Of a stretch of 64,000 nucleotides of DNA, positions 43,819 through 52,387 are shown in pieces (positions within the stretch are counted from its first letter, which is position 1; each line of letters begins with the position of its first letter). The notes below the pieces were generated by a model, which saw nothing but the letters and a program-made list of their open reading frames with translations, had not been told where the DNA came from and did not search any database. The position numbers and the translations under genes were made by a program. This DNA comes from Pedobacter frigiditerrae (GTDB taxonomy: Bacteria > Bacteroidota > Bacteroidia > Sphingobacteriales > Sphingobacteriaceae): contig NZ_JAVTSS010000001.1 of assembly GCF_032678705.1 (NCBI RefSeq), positions 930,001 through 994,000 on the forward strand, given 5' to 3'.

Positions 43819-45126
43819 ATGTATAAAATTTTCTGTATTTGTTTGTTGTTTGTTGGGTTTAGCTTTTCTGTTAAAAGTCAAGAAAATACTTCATTGAGTA
43901 CCATTGCCGAAAATGGCTGGGCAAATAATTCCGTTAACACGGTTATTTTTAGGAAAAATGCCTTAACAACCTTTAAAAATAACCAATATGTCGCTTATTA
44001 TGATGTAGATCAGTTTGTGGTTTTAGCAAAGCGGAAGCTCAATGCGCAAACATGGGAAGTTGTTAAAACGCAATACAAAGGTGATGCAACTGATGCCCAT
44101 AAATCTATTAGTATCATGGTTGATGGAAGCGGTTATTTACACATTGGATGGGGGCAGCACAACAATAACCTCAACTATGCAAAATCTATAAAACCAGAAA
44201 GCCTTTTATTAGGTCAAAAACTGGCTATGCTTGGTTTAAAGGAAAATAAAGTGAGTTATCCGGAGTTTTATAAGCTGGCTAATGGCAATTTACTTTTCTT
44301 TTATAGAGATGGTGGTTCTGGAAATGGGAATTTGATGATCAATCAGTATGATTTAAAAACAAAGGCTTGGACAAGAATTCAGGATAATTTAATTGATGGG
44401 CAGGGTAAAAGAAATGCCTACATACAAACCGCGATTGATGCTAAAGGAACTATCCATTTATCATGGGTTTGGCGGGAAAGCCCTGATGTGGCCAGTAACC
44501 ATGATTTATGTTATGCAAAATCTACCGATGGTGGGTTGACTTGGGAAAAATCAGATGGTACAAAATATCAATTGCCCATTAATGCAACAAATGCAGAATA
44601 TGCTTTAAAAATTCCACAAAACAGCGAGTTGATAAATCAGACTTCTATGTTTGCTGATGAAAATGGAAATCCATTTATTGCAACTTATTGGAGAGATGCT
44701 GGTGAAACGGTACCACAATATCACATTGTTTATAAAACTGGTAAGAATTGGGGAGTAAACAAGTTAAACTTTAGAAAAACACCTTTTAGCTTGAGTGGTG
44801 GTGGCACTAAAAAAATCCCGATATCAAGACCGCAATTAATCAGTTGGTCGGAGAAAAATACAATTTCTTGTGCGTTAATTTTTAGAGACATTGAAAGAGG
44901 GAATAAGGTTTCAATCGCCATTGGCAATGACATTACAAAAAGCGATTGGGAATGTAAAGATCTTTCTGAGATGAGTGTAGGTGAGTGGGAACCTACTTTT
45001 GATACAGAATTATGGCTCACAAAAAAAAGATTAGATTTATTTGTTCAAAAAGTAGAACAGGTTGATGGAGAGGGAAAGGCAAATGCAAAACCTACTAAAG
45101 TTCAAGTGCTTACTTGGAAGAGGTAG
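43819..45126 (+). CDS. BNR_4 beta-propeller protein, candidate polysaccharide lyase
   Basis: 435 aa, signal peptide 1-20 (SVKSQ). It reads as a seven-bladed propeller of BNR_4 (PF15892) type: GWANNSVNTVIFRKNALTTF, KNQYVAYYD, HKSISIMVDGSGYLHIGWGQHNN, GNLLFFYRDGGSGNGNL, GTIHLSWVWRESPD, CYAKSTDGGLTWEKSDG, PFIATYWRDAG. BNR_4 proteins include polysaccharide lyases with propeller folds (PL24, PL25 and possibly PL27, the rhamnosyl-glucuronate lyase); this assignment is from memory. The adjacent GH105 needs a lyase product, which makes a lyase role more likely than sialidase. It directly abuts the DUF2264 gene (no gap), so the three-gene block is one operon. Confidence 0.75.
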   Translation: MYKIFCICLLFVGFSFSVKSQENTSLSTIAENGWANNSVNTVIFRKNALTTFKNNQYVAYYDVDQFVVLAKRKLNAQTWEVVKTQYKGDATDAHKSISIMVDGSGYLHIGWGQHNNNLNYAKSIKPESLLLGQKLAMLGLKENKVSYPEFYKLANGNLLFFYRDGGSGNGNLMINQYDLKTKAWTRIQDNLIDGQGKRNAYIQTAIDAKGTIHLSWVWRESPDVASNHDLCYAKSTDGGLTWEKSDGTKYQLPINATNAEYALKIPQNSELINQTSMFADENGNPFIATYWRDAGETVPQYHIVYKTGKNWGVNKLNFRKTPFSLSGGGTKKIPISRPQLISWSEKNTISCALIFRDIERGNKVSIAIGNDITKSDWECKDLSEMSVGEWEPTFDTELWLTKKRLDLFVQKVEQVDGEGKANAKPTKVQVLTWKR

Positions 45127-45146
45127 GTTTTTTTGTTAATTAGTTT

Positions 45147-45171
45147 TGTCAGTCTGAGCGTAGTCGAAGAC
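45147..45171. repeat. Dispersed 25-nt repeat (exact inverted copy at 2219-2243)
   Basis: Exact reverse complement of 2219-2243, starting tgtcagtctgagcg. It lies 20 bp after the stop codon of the BNR_4 gene. Confidence 0.8.
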
Positions 45172-45310
45172 CCTTTCATTTATTTTCATTTGGGGCAACG
45201 ACTACGACGGAATAGAAAAGAGAATTCGTCTTTACGAGAATCGATCTTTAATCAATCGATATCCTTTATTCCCACGCTCGGGCTTGCCTCGGTTAGCCAC
45301 CGAATGGCTC

Positions 45311-45336
45311 TTTCTTTTGTCTTGATACAAAAGAAA
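45311..45336. repeat. Hairpin element (tttcttttgt / acaaaagaaa)
   Basis: Ten-base arms (45311-45320 and 45327-45336) around a cttgat loop; the downstream atcaag could pair with the loop to give an alternative fold. It looks like a dispersed extragenic element rather than a terminator. Confidence 0.6.
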
Positions 45337-45500
45337 CAAAAAATCAAGGCTGTAAATGCCTAGTCGGATAAGTACGTCAATTGTTTCCGAGCCGCAAGCT
45401 GAGTCGTTCGACTGAAAAAGTCTCACTTCTCCACCTTGCTGATTTACTGCTAGAGAGAAATCATTGCATTAAACAATTAACTACTTCTCCTTTCTATTGC

Positions 45501-45518
45501 TTCCGATAGCTATCGGAA
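45501..45518. repeat. Perfect 18-nt palindrome
   Basis: ttccgatagctatcggaa reads the same on both strands. Possible protein site or remnant of a repetitive extragenic palindrome. Confidence 0.7.
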
Positions 45519-45773
45519 TAAGGCCAGTCTTCGTACTTCGGAAAGGGATTTGGGGTTTTGAAGGGTTGCGATTTTCCTAGCACACTTAGTTTGTCATTCC
45601 TGACTTCCATCCCGTGGTCTGTGGCACACAGAACGCAATTGTCTAAAATGTTTGATAGGTCAACAAGCATTGCTTCTTTATGCCCTTTACAACATCGTTA
45701 ATATTTGCAAGAACCTTATTTCTCTAAACCTTATTGAAGCGATATCCTTTTATTTGCGCAGCTTATAAAAGAT

Positions 45774-45794
45774 TCCTGCCTGCGGCAGGCAGGA
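45774..45794. repeat. Perfect GC-rich palindrome, 21 nt
   Basis: Arms tcctgcctgc (45774-45783) and gcaggcagga (45785-45794) around one G, conspicuously GC-rich in AT-rich DNA; typical of a dispersed extragenic palindrome. Confidence 0.75.
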
Positions 45795-46001
45795 AGCGGA
45801 AAGAAGGACTACCGATAATAGTAGCAGGAACTTTCTTTTCAAATCTTTTAAAATGTTATTTTGGTGAAAATTAGCATAGGATATTGTTAAAATCCGCTAA
45901 CTAATTAGCAAAATATTCTAAAAAACACCATCCATTATTCCTATTTTTATAATTGATAAATGTTAATTTAACGTTTAATAAGACCAATATAAACTTAGCT
46001 C

Positions 46002-47138
46002 ATGAAACACCTATTTTACAAGCCTTTAATTTTCTGTTTGATGGTGATTGCATTGCTTTTTGGCAATACAGTTAACAGTGTTGCACAGCAAACTAAACTA
46101 ACATCATTTACACCTGGTAAAATCTGGAATGATGATAAAGGTGTTCATATTAATGCACATGGTGGAGGAATGCTGGTAGATAAAGGCATTTATTATTGGT
46201 TTGGAGAGCATAAAGTAGCGGGCGGCATTGGCAATACGGCTCAAGTGGGTGTTCATTGTTATTCATCAAAAGATTTATACAACTGGAAAGATGAGGGCAT
46301 TTCTCTAGCTGTTAGCGATGATCCACAAAGTGATATTGTAAAGGGAAGTGTAATAGAAAGGCCTAAGGTTGTTTATAATAAAAAGACAAAAAAATATGTA
46401 ATGTGGTTTCATCTGGAACTTAAAGGCAAAGGTTATGCAGCTGCAAGAGCTGGTGTAGCTATTGCTGATAAAGTAACTGGTCCTTATGTTTTTGTAAAAA
46501 GTTATAGGCCAAATGCTGGTCAAATGCCCATTTATTTACCAAACACCCCAGAAAGTGAAAAGCTGAATTGTGCAACGCCTGCAAATAAAAGCGATGGTTT
46601 CTTTTGTCGCGATTTACCTGGTGGTCAAATGGCTCGTGACATGACTGTTTTTGTTGATGACGATGGAAAAGCTTATCATATTTTTTCTTCTGAAGAGAAT
46701 TTTACCTTACACATGGCCGAGTTGACTTCCGATTATTTAGGACATACGGGCAAATTCACAAGGATTTATATTGGCGAGCAAACTGAAGCACCAGCTTTAT
46801 TTAAGAAAAATGGTATTTATTACATGATTGGTTCTGGCTGTACTGGGTGGGCACCAAATCCTGCTCGTTGGTTTACAGCGAAATCTTTATGGGGTCCATG
46901 GACATTCATGGGGAATCCTTGCATTGGCGCAGGGGCAGAAACAACTTTTGGTGGACAAAGCACTTATGTTTTGCCAGCACCAAACAAAAAAGGAGAGTTC
47001 ATTTTCATAGCTGATATTTGGAGACCTAAAAATGCCATAGACGGTAGGTATTTATGGCTGCCAATCTTGTTTGAAAACGACAAACTTAAAATAACTTATA
47101 TGGACCAATGGGACCTGAGTGTTTTTAAATCAAAGTAA
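46002..47138 (+). CDS. GH43-type five-bladed propeller hydrolase (galactanase/arabinofuranosidase-like)
   Basis: 378 aa with signal peptide (1-28, SVAQQ). GH43-like features are IWNDDKGVHINAHGGGMLV (about 42-60), YYWFGEHK, CYSSKDLYNW, ERPKVVYNKKTKKYVMWFHL and the acid-bearing TEAPALFKKNGIYYMIGSG (about 258-276). The usual N-terminal aspartate base is not visible; instead the AHGGG motif is present, as in subfamilies near GH43_24 and GH43_34. Such enzymes include exo-beta-1,3-galactanases and arabinofuranosidases of arabinogalactan clusters (family knowledge). It stands alone between two long noncoding stretches, so it may have its own promoter. The exact substrate is uncertain. Confidence 0.82.
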   Translation: MKHLFYKPLIFCLMVIALLFGNTVNSVAQQTKLTSFTPGKIWNDDKGVHINAHGGGMLVDKGIYYWFGEHKVAGGIGNTAQVGVHCYSSKDLYNWKDEGISLAVSDDPQSDIVKGSVIERPKVVYNKKTKKYVMWFHLELKGKGYAAARAGVAIADKVTGPYVFVKSYRPNAGQMPIYLPNTPESEKLNCATPANKSDGFFCRDLPGGQMARDMTVFVDDDGKAYHIFSSEENFTLHMAELTSDYLGHTGKFTRIYIGEQTEAPALFKKNGIYYMIGSGCTGWAPNPARWFTAKSLWGPWTFMGNPCIGAGAETTFGGQSTYVLPAPNKKGEFIFIADIWRPKNAIDGRYLWLPILFENDKLKITYMDQWDLSVFKSK

Positions 47139-47582
47139 ATAAGCTAATCCTTTTCTTGATATAATGGTACACCGGTTCGTGATTATTGCTCGAGCTAAAT
47201 ATGCTGTTTGCCCTTATTAAGCTTATGCCAAAATCATTTTTAATGAGTTGATAATGAATTGCCTTATGGTTGGCTTTTTCGATAAAAAATTAAATGAGCC
47301 ACAAATACTCAATTAATTCTCAAAATTGGCTTATTGACTGTTTTTTGCAATAAAATAACAATTTCACCCCTATTTTATACCGTATTATCCCTCACTAATT
47401 TGCTGATTTTAATGGTTATTTGTTTAAACCAAATTTAAAATCAAATGATGAACAACTTAAAAAGAAGTGATTATCGGGGAGATCCAAGAGTCCGAAAATT
47501 AAATGACAAGAGAATTTAGCAAATAATGTTTAATTGTCTATCTAACCAAAAAATCGAATTTAAAACTAACCAAATATTAACT
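47139..47582. other. 444-bp noncoding interval before the SusC/SusD genes
   Basis: AT-rich with no gene, repeat or confident promoter seen. It probably carries the HTCS operator for the main PUL transcript, but I cannot identify it. An in-frame ATG at 47526 would extend the first SusC gene into this stretch and is rejected. Confidence 0.5.
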
Positions 47583-50500
47583 ATGCAAAAACGTGTACTA
47601 CTGATACTTTCAGTTGTGTTATTGCTGCTCTTAAAGTTTAATGCTGCTCAGGCTACAATAGCTTATGGCAATTTAAACTTAGCATTGCAAACCGATACAC
47701 TGGGGTCGAAATCTTCCATATTAGTTGTCGATGAAAATCAACATTACCTAGTAGGGATAAAATTAATCAACTTAAAAACTAAAGCAACAGCAATTACAGA
47801 TCAAAATGGTGTTGCCATAATTGATTTCACTTCTAGTGATAGGATTGAGGTTTATGCAGGCAATACATTGTTGCTTACTACAGAAGTTTCTAAAGGGAAG
47901 CACAACTCCATCACAGTAAGTGGTAAAAATCCTGCGATAGCAGCACTTAAACCTATTCGGTTATTGTATGATCAAACTGTAAATCCAAAATTAACCACCA
48001 CCTCAACAGATGCCGTTTATACTGCAGATTTAACAAAGGCAACGGTTACTTCTGTAAAGTCTGCAATTACCGGACGATTGGCAGGTGCTTATGTAGAACA
48101 GAACTCAGGGAGATTAGGGTCTGAATCAAGAACGGATGGACTATATGCCTTATTATCTTCAGGTAGCTTAGGTTCAGATGCCGTTCAATTGTCATTAAGA
48201 GGCCAATCACCAACGGTTATTATTGATGGAGTTCCTAGACCAATGACTATTTTCAATCTGGAAGAAATCGAATCCATCACTGTGCTAAAAGATGCAGTTT
48301 CTACTGCGATGTTAGGTGGTAAAGGTGCAAATGGTGTTATATTAATTACCACAAAAAGAGGAGCAAAAGGTAAACAGACAATTTCTTTTACTGCGCAAAC
48401 TGCTTTTCAAAAGTCCTTAAAAACACCTAATGCATTAAATGCATTTCAATATGCATCGTTATACAATGAGGCTAGGGTAAACGATGGCTTAACGCCAGTT
48501 TACACCAATGCTGATTTGCAAGCTTATCAAACAGGGAGTGACCCAATCGGGCATCCTGATGTAAATTGGGAAGATGTGGTAACTAAACCTCAATCACGTT
48601 TTAATCATTATACTTTAAACGTTTCTGGTGGTAATGATTTTGGTAAATATTTTGTCGCAGTAGAACATGTTGACCAAACAGGCCTTTTTAGGTCTTCAGA
48701 TGCAAATACTTATGAAACAGATAATACTTTCAAAAACTTTACGGTTCGTTCTAATGTAGATTTACAAATCAACAAAAAACTATCTGCAGGCATTAATTTG
48801 ATGGGTAGATTGATCAATATGAATGATCCAGGTTTTGGTTCGGGATCTATATTAAATCAAATTTATGCAACTCCAGCTAATGCTTATCCAATTTACAATC
48901 CTAATGGCAGTTATGCCACAACGTCAAATTACCAGAACAATATTTATGCACAAGCAGTAAGTTCTGGATACATTGGAACTTACAAACGTGATGTATTAGC
49001 CGATTTGTTTTTGAAACGTACTTTTAATGAGATAACAGAAGGTTTATGGTTAAGAGTTAAAGCTTCAATTTATGCCACGTTAGCAGAAAATACCATAAGA
49101 ACGAAGAGTTTTGCAACTTTTGCTTTTAACCCAACAACAAGTGCATATACGCAATATGGTACTAATGGCACACAAAGTAATAATACAGCGGTTACACAAC
49201 AAGGTCGTTCAGACTACGAAGAATTGGCACTTGGTTATGATCGTAATTTTGGTAAACATGGTGTTAGTGCATTATTATTAGCTAACAACGACAATGCTTA
49301 TAGTGGTTCTGATTTACCTTATACTTTAAGAGGTATATCGGGTAAGGCATCTTATAATTTCGATCAGAAATATGTAGTTGATTTGGCTTTTGGTTATAAT
49401 GGATCAAATTATTATCCGCCAGCCGGCGATTTTAAATACGGATTTTTTCCAGCGATGGGCTTAGCCTGGAACATGGAAAAAGAGAATTTCTTGAAAGATG
49501 TAAAATGGTTAAATGGTTTAAAACTATTTGGAACTTTTGGCAAAACAGGCAATGATAACCCAGGTTATTTTGTTTACATCCAAAGATATTTTGATGGAAC
49601 ATCGGCTTATTTCGGAGCAACTGCTGGTGCACAAACCAGTATTTTCGAACAACCTTTAGCAAATCCAAACATCACTTGGGAGAAAGCCAATAAATTAAAT
49701 ATTGGTTTACAAGGAACACTTTTCAATAATAAAATTGGTTTCTCTGTAGAACGTTACAGCGATAAATATTACGATTTGTTAATGCGAAGAGGAAAAAATT
49801 CAGCATTAATTGGTCAAAATTATCCAATAGAGAATATCGGGCAGAGCAGATATACTGGATGGGATTTTAAATTAAACTATCAACAAACCATCAACAAATT
49901 TAGCTACTTTATTGGAGCAACTGGCGGTTTGCAAAAATCTGAAGTGCTTTATCAAGATGAGGTTATACAACCTTATACTTGGATGAAAAGTACTGGACAA
50001 GCGGTTGGTCAGCGTTTTGGTTATATCGATCAAGGTTTATTTCAAAGTCAGGCAGAAATTAATGCAAGTGCTAAAGTAGAGGGTTATACTGCCCAACCAG
50101 GGGATATAAAGTATAAAGATTTAAATGGCGATGGAATTATTAATCAATTAGATCAAACCGTAATTGGGAATACTAAGCCATTGCTTTATTATGGATTTAA
50201 CCTAGGCTTCAACTTTAAAGGGTTTGATTTTAGCGCACTGATACAAGGGGCTATGAATCGTACAGTTTATTTAAGTGGAAATACCGAATGGGCATTTCAG
50301 AATAATGGTTTTGGACAGGCTTGGGAGCAAAACTTAGGGCGTTGGACTCCCCAAACTGCTGGAATGGCTACACAGCCAAGGGTTGGTGTTGGGGCAAATA
50401 TTAATAATTATGCCACATCAACTTATTGGCAGCACTCAGGCAACTATGTTCGCCTCAAAAACTTAGAACTTGGTTATACAATTCCAGAATCAATAACCAA

Positions 50501-50648
50501 GAGAATAGGATTACAAAGCCTAAGAGTTTTCACAAATGCGACTAACCTTTTCACTATTTCGGCTTATGATAGGGTAGACCCAGAGGTTTATGGTTCAAGC
50601 TATCCAATTCAAAAATTGATCAACATGGGTGTTAATGTTAAATTTTAA
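47583..50648 (+). CDS. susC: SusC-family TonB-dependent outer-membrane transporter (pair 1, atypical N terminus)
   Basis: 1021 aa from ATG 47583, which begins the signal peptide MQKRVLLILSVVLLLLLKFNA then AQA; the upstream ATG at 47526 adds only hydrophilic residues. A poorly matching CarboxypepD-like region (about 40-115) is followed by a plug with AITGRLAGAYVEQNSG, VIIDGVPRP, EEIESITVLKDAVSTAMLGGKGANGVILITTKRG (about 180-285) and a 22-strand-type barrel ending LINMGVNVKF. The usual VVVGYG TonB-box text before the plug is absent. SusC imports oligosaccharides across the outer membrane with SusD as lid; its SusD starts 5 bp downstream. Confidence 0.93.
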   Translation: MQKRVLLILSVVLLLLLKFNAAQATIAYGNLNLALQTDTLGSKSSILVVDENQHYLVGIKLINLKTKATAITDQNGVAIIDFTSSDRIEVYAGNTLLLTTEVSKGKHNSITVSGKNPAIAALKPIRLLYDQTVNPKLTTTSTDAVYTADLTKATVTSVKSAITGRLAGAYVEQNSGRLGSESRTDGLYALLSSGSLGSDAVQLSLRGQSPTVIIDGVPRPMTIFNLEEIESITVLKDAVSTAMLGGKGANGVILITTKRGAKGKQTISFTAQTAFQKSLKTPNALNAFQYASLYNEARVNDGLTPVYTNADLQAYQTGSDPIGHPDVNWEDVVTKPQSRFNHYTLNVSGGNDFGKYFVAVEHVDQTGLFRSSDANTYETDNTFKNFTVRSNVDLQINKKLSAGINLMGRLINMNDPGFGSGSILNQIYATPANAYPIYNPNGSYATTSNYQNNIYAQAVSSGYIGTYKRDVLADLFLKRTFNEITEGLWLRVKASIYATLAENTIRTKSFATFAFNPTTSAYTQYGTNGTQSNNTAVTQQGRSDYEELALGYDRNFGKHGVSALLLANNDNAYSGSDLPYTLRGISGKASYNFDQKYVVDLAFGYNGSNYYPPAGDFKYGFFPAMGLAWNMEKENFLKDVKWLNGLKLFGTFGKTGNDNPGYFVYIQRYFDGTSAYFGATAGAQTSIFEQPLANPNITWEKANKLNIGLQGTLFNNKIGFSVERYSDKYYDLLMRRGKNSALIGQNYPIENIGQSRYTGWDFKLNYQQTINKFSYFIGATGGLQKSEVLYQDEVIQPYTWMKSTGQAVGQRFGYIDQGLFQSQAEINASAKVEGYTAQPGDIKYKDLNGDGIINQLDQTVIGNTKPLLYYGFNLGFNFKGFDFSALIQGAMNRTVYLSGNTEWAFQNNGFGQAWEQNLGRWTPQTAGMATQPRVGVGANINNYATSTYWQHSGNYVRLKNLELGYTIPESITKRIGLQSLRVFTNATNLFTISAYDRVDPEVYGSSYPIQKLINMGVNVKF

Positions 50649-50653
50649 TTGAT

Positions 50654-52354
50654 ATGAAAAATATTAAACAATATATAGTAGTACTACTAATTGGACTCCA
50701 AATTTTTATAGTTTCTTCTTGTAAAAAGGTGGAAAGCGAACCTAGAGATTGGATTCAGGCAGATTTAGTATGGGACGAAAAAGATAAAAATGCTACAGTA
50801 GCTGGATTTTTCTTGAACAGTGTTTACACTTATATTCCGGGGGGATTTAATAGAATTGATGGAGATTATTTAGATGCAGCTGCTGGAGATGCGGTGCCCT
50901 CTAGAACAAATACAACGGTAGAATATTTCACAAATGGAAGAATTAGTACGCTAAACAATCCAGATCCTTATTGGGGAAATAGTTATTATGGAATTAGGGC
51001 AGCTAACATATTTTTAGCAAACATAGACCAAGTGCCGATGCTCGATTTAACCAAACAATATTGGAAAGCAGAAGCAAGGTTTATTCGTGCCCTAATGTAT
51101 TTTGAGTTATTAAAAAGATATGGTGGTGCTCCGTTGATAGGTGACAAGATATTTACACTAGACGATAATTTAGAGTTGCCAAGAAATACATTTGCAGAAT
51201 GTGTTAATTACATTATTAGCGAATGTGATGCCATTAAAGACAAGTTAAGACTTGAAACAGGCGCTAATTATACCACTTCAGACTGGGGTAGAATTCCAAA
51301 GGGTGCAGCCATAGCTTTAAAATGTAGGGTTTATTTGTATGCGGCAAGCCCGCTGTTTAACGGTGGAGGAGTTGAAAGCAATGCAACTCTAAAAGCATTA
51401 ACAGGTTATCCAACTTATGATGCTACCCGTTGGCAAAATGTAATTGATGCAGCTGAGGAATTAAGAGGTTTAAACTATTATGCACTTCAACCAACTTTTA
51501 TTAACACATTCATTACCAATAAAAACACGGAAGTTATCTTAAATAAGCAAGGTGCTACCAATACTTCTGTAGAAACCAATAATGCGCCATCTGGTTATGG
51601 TAATCCAGCGGTAAGTAATGGAAGAACAAGTCCGACAGAAGAATTTGTAAAATCATTTACCATGAGAAATGGTTTGCCAATTACCGATCCTGCATCGGGT
51701 TATGTTGCCGCAACACCTTATGCAAATAGAGATTTACGTTTAGATCATACTGTTTTTTATAACGGTATGACTTGGCTAAATAGAGCAGTGCAAACCTATG
51801 AAGGCGGCCTAGACAAACCAGGTGGAATAACTGTGCAAACCCGTACAGGATATTATTTGCGCAAGTTCATGGCAAATTTTGCTACCAATACTACTTATAC
51901 CAATCAATACCACAACTTCGTGTTATTTAGATATGGCGAAATCTTATTAAACTATGCAGAAGCTTTAAATGAGCTAAACAGAACTGAAGACGCTGTAACC
52001 CAAATCAAATTATTGAGAGCAAGAGCAGGCATAACTGCTGGTGCAAACACACGATATGGTATCCCGACAGGTATTTCTCAAGCAGACATGAGAACATTGA
52101 TCATGAACGAAAGAAGGGTAGAGCTAGCCTTTGAAGAGCATCGTTTTTGGGATGTACGTAGATGGAAAATTGCGCCAACGGTTTTAAGCGGAACATTAAA
52201 TGGTACAAAAATTACCAGAAGTCCAACAAATGTTTTAACCTATGAAACAGTGCCTGTGAGTACCTTGGTTTTCAGTAACAAGTTATACCATATGCCTGTA
52301 CCCTACTCAGAAACAACTAAAAATAGTAAACTCCTTCAAAACGAAGGTTGGTAG
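50654..52354 (+). CDS. susD: SusD/RagB outer-membrane glycan-binding lipoprotein (pair 1)
   Basis: 566 aa lipoprotein with lipobox Cys23 (FIVSSCKK). It has the SusD-like architecture: TPR-type helices, YWGNSYYGIRAANIFLANID (about 95-115), KAEARFIRALMYFELLKRYGGAPLI (about 136-160), YLYAASPLFNGGG (about 225) and a C-terminal block with EILLNYAEALNEL, MNERRVELAFEEHRFWDVRRW and YHMPVPYSE near the end. It binds oligosaccharides and covers the SusC channel. Follows SusC by 5 bp and precedes a second SusC by 33 bp. Confidence 0.95.
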   Translation: MKNIKQYIVVLLIGLQIFIVSSCKKVESEPRDWIQADLVWDEKDKNATVAGFFLNSVYTYIPGGFNRIDGDYLDAAAGDAVPSRTNTTVEYFTNGRISTLNNPDPYWGNSYYGIRAANIFLANIDQVPMLDLTKQYWKAEARFIRALMYFELLKRYGGAPLIGDKIFTLDDNLELPRNTFAECVNYIISECDAIKDKLRLETGANYTTSDWGRIPKGAAIALKCRVYLYAASPLFNGGGVESNATLKALTGYPTYDATRWQNVIDAAEELRGLNYYALQPTFINTFITNKNTEVILNKQGATNTSVETNNAPSGYGNPAVSNGRTSPTEEFVKSFTMRNGLPITDPASGYVAATPYANRDLRLDHTVFYNGMTWLNRAVQTYEGGLDKPGGITVQTRTGYYLRKFMANFATNTTYTNQYHNFVLFRYGEILLNYAEALNELNRTEDAVTQIKLLRARAGITAGANTRYGIPTGISQADMRTLIMNERRVELAFEEHRFWDVRRWKIAPTVLSGTLNGTKITRSPTNVLTYETVPVSTLVFSNKLYHMPVPYSETTKNSKLLQNEGW

Positions 52355-52387
52355 TTAACTGGCGTAAATCTAAATTAAAGAGATAAC

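Larger units (their letters stand above)
45127..46001. other. 875-bp noncoding repeat-dense interval
   Basis: No credible gene; short frames such as 45133-45363 run through repeats. It contains the 25-nt dispersed element (45147-45171), a 10-bp-stem hairpin (45311-45336), two near-perfect palindromes (45501-45518, 45774-45794) and other low-complexity text. Any promoter for the GH43 gene should lie at about 45920-45980; I see no clear match. Confidence 0.6.

Noticed and set aside
45133..45363. 76-codon + strand frame after the BNR_4 gene
   Set aside because: It begins in a dispersed 25-nt repeat and runs through a hairpin element; no domain or coding bias is visible.
47526..47582. Upstream ATG for the first SusC
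   Set aside because: The added residues are hydrophilic and precede a clear signal peptide starting at 47583.
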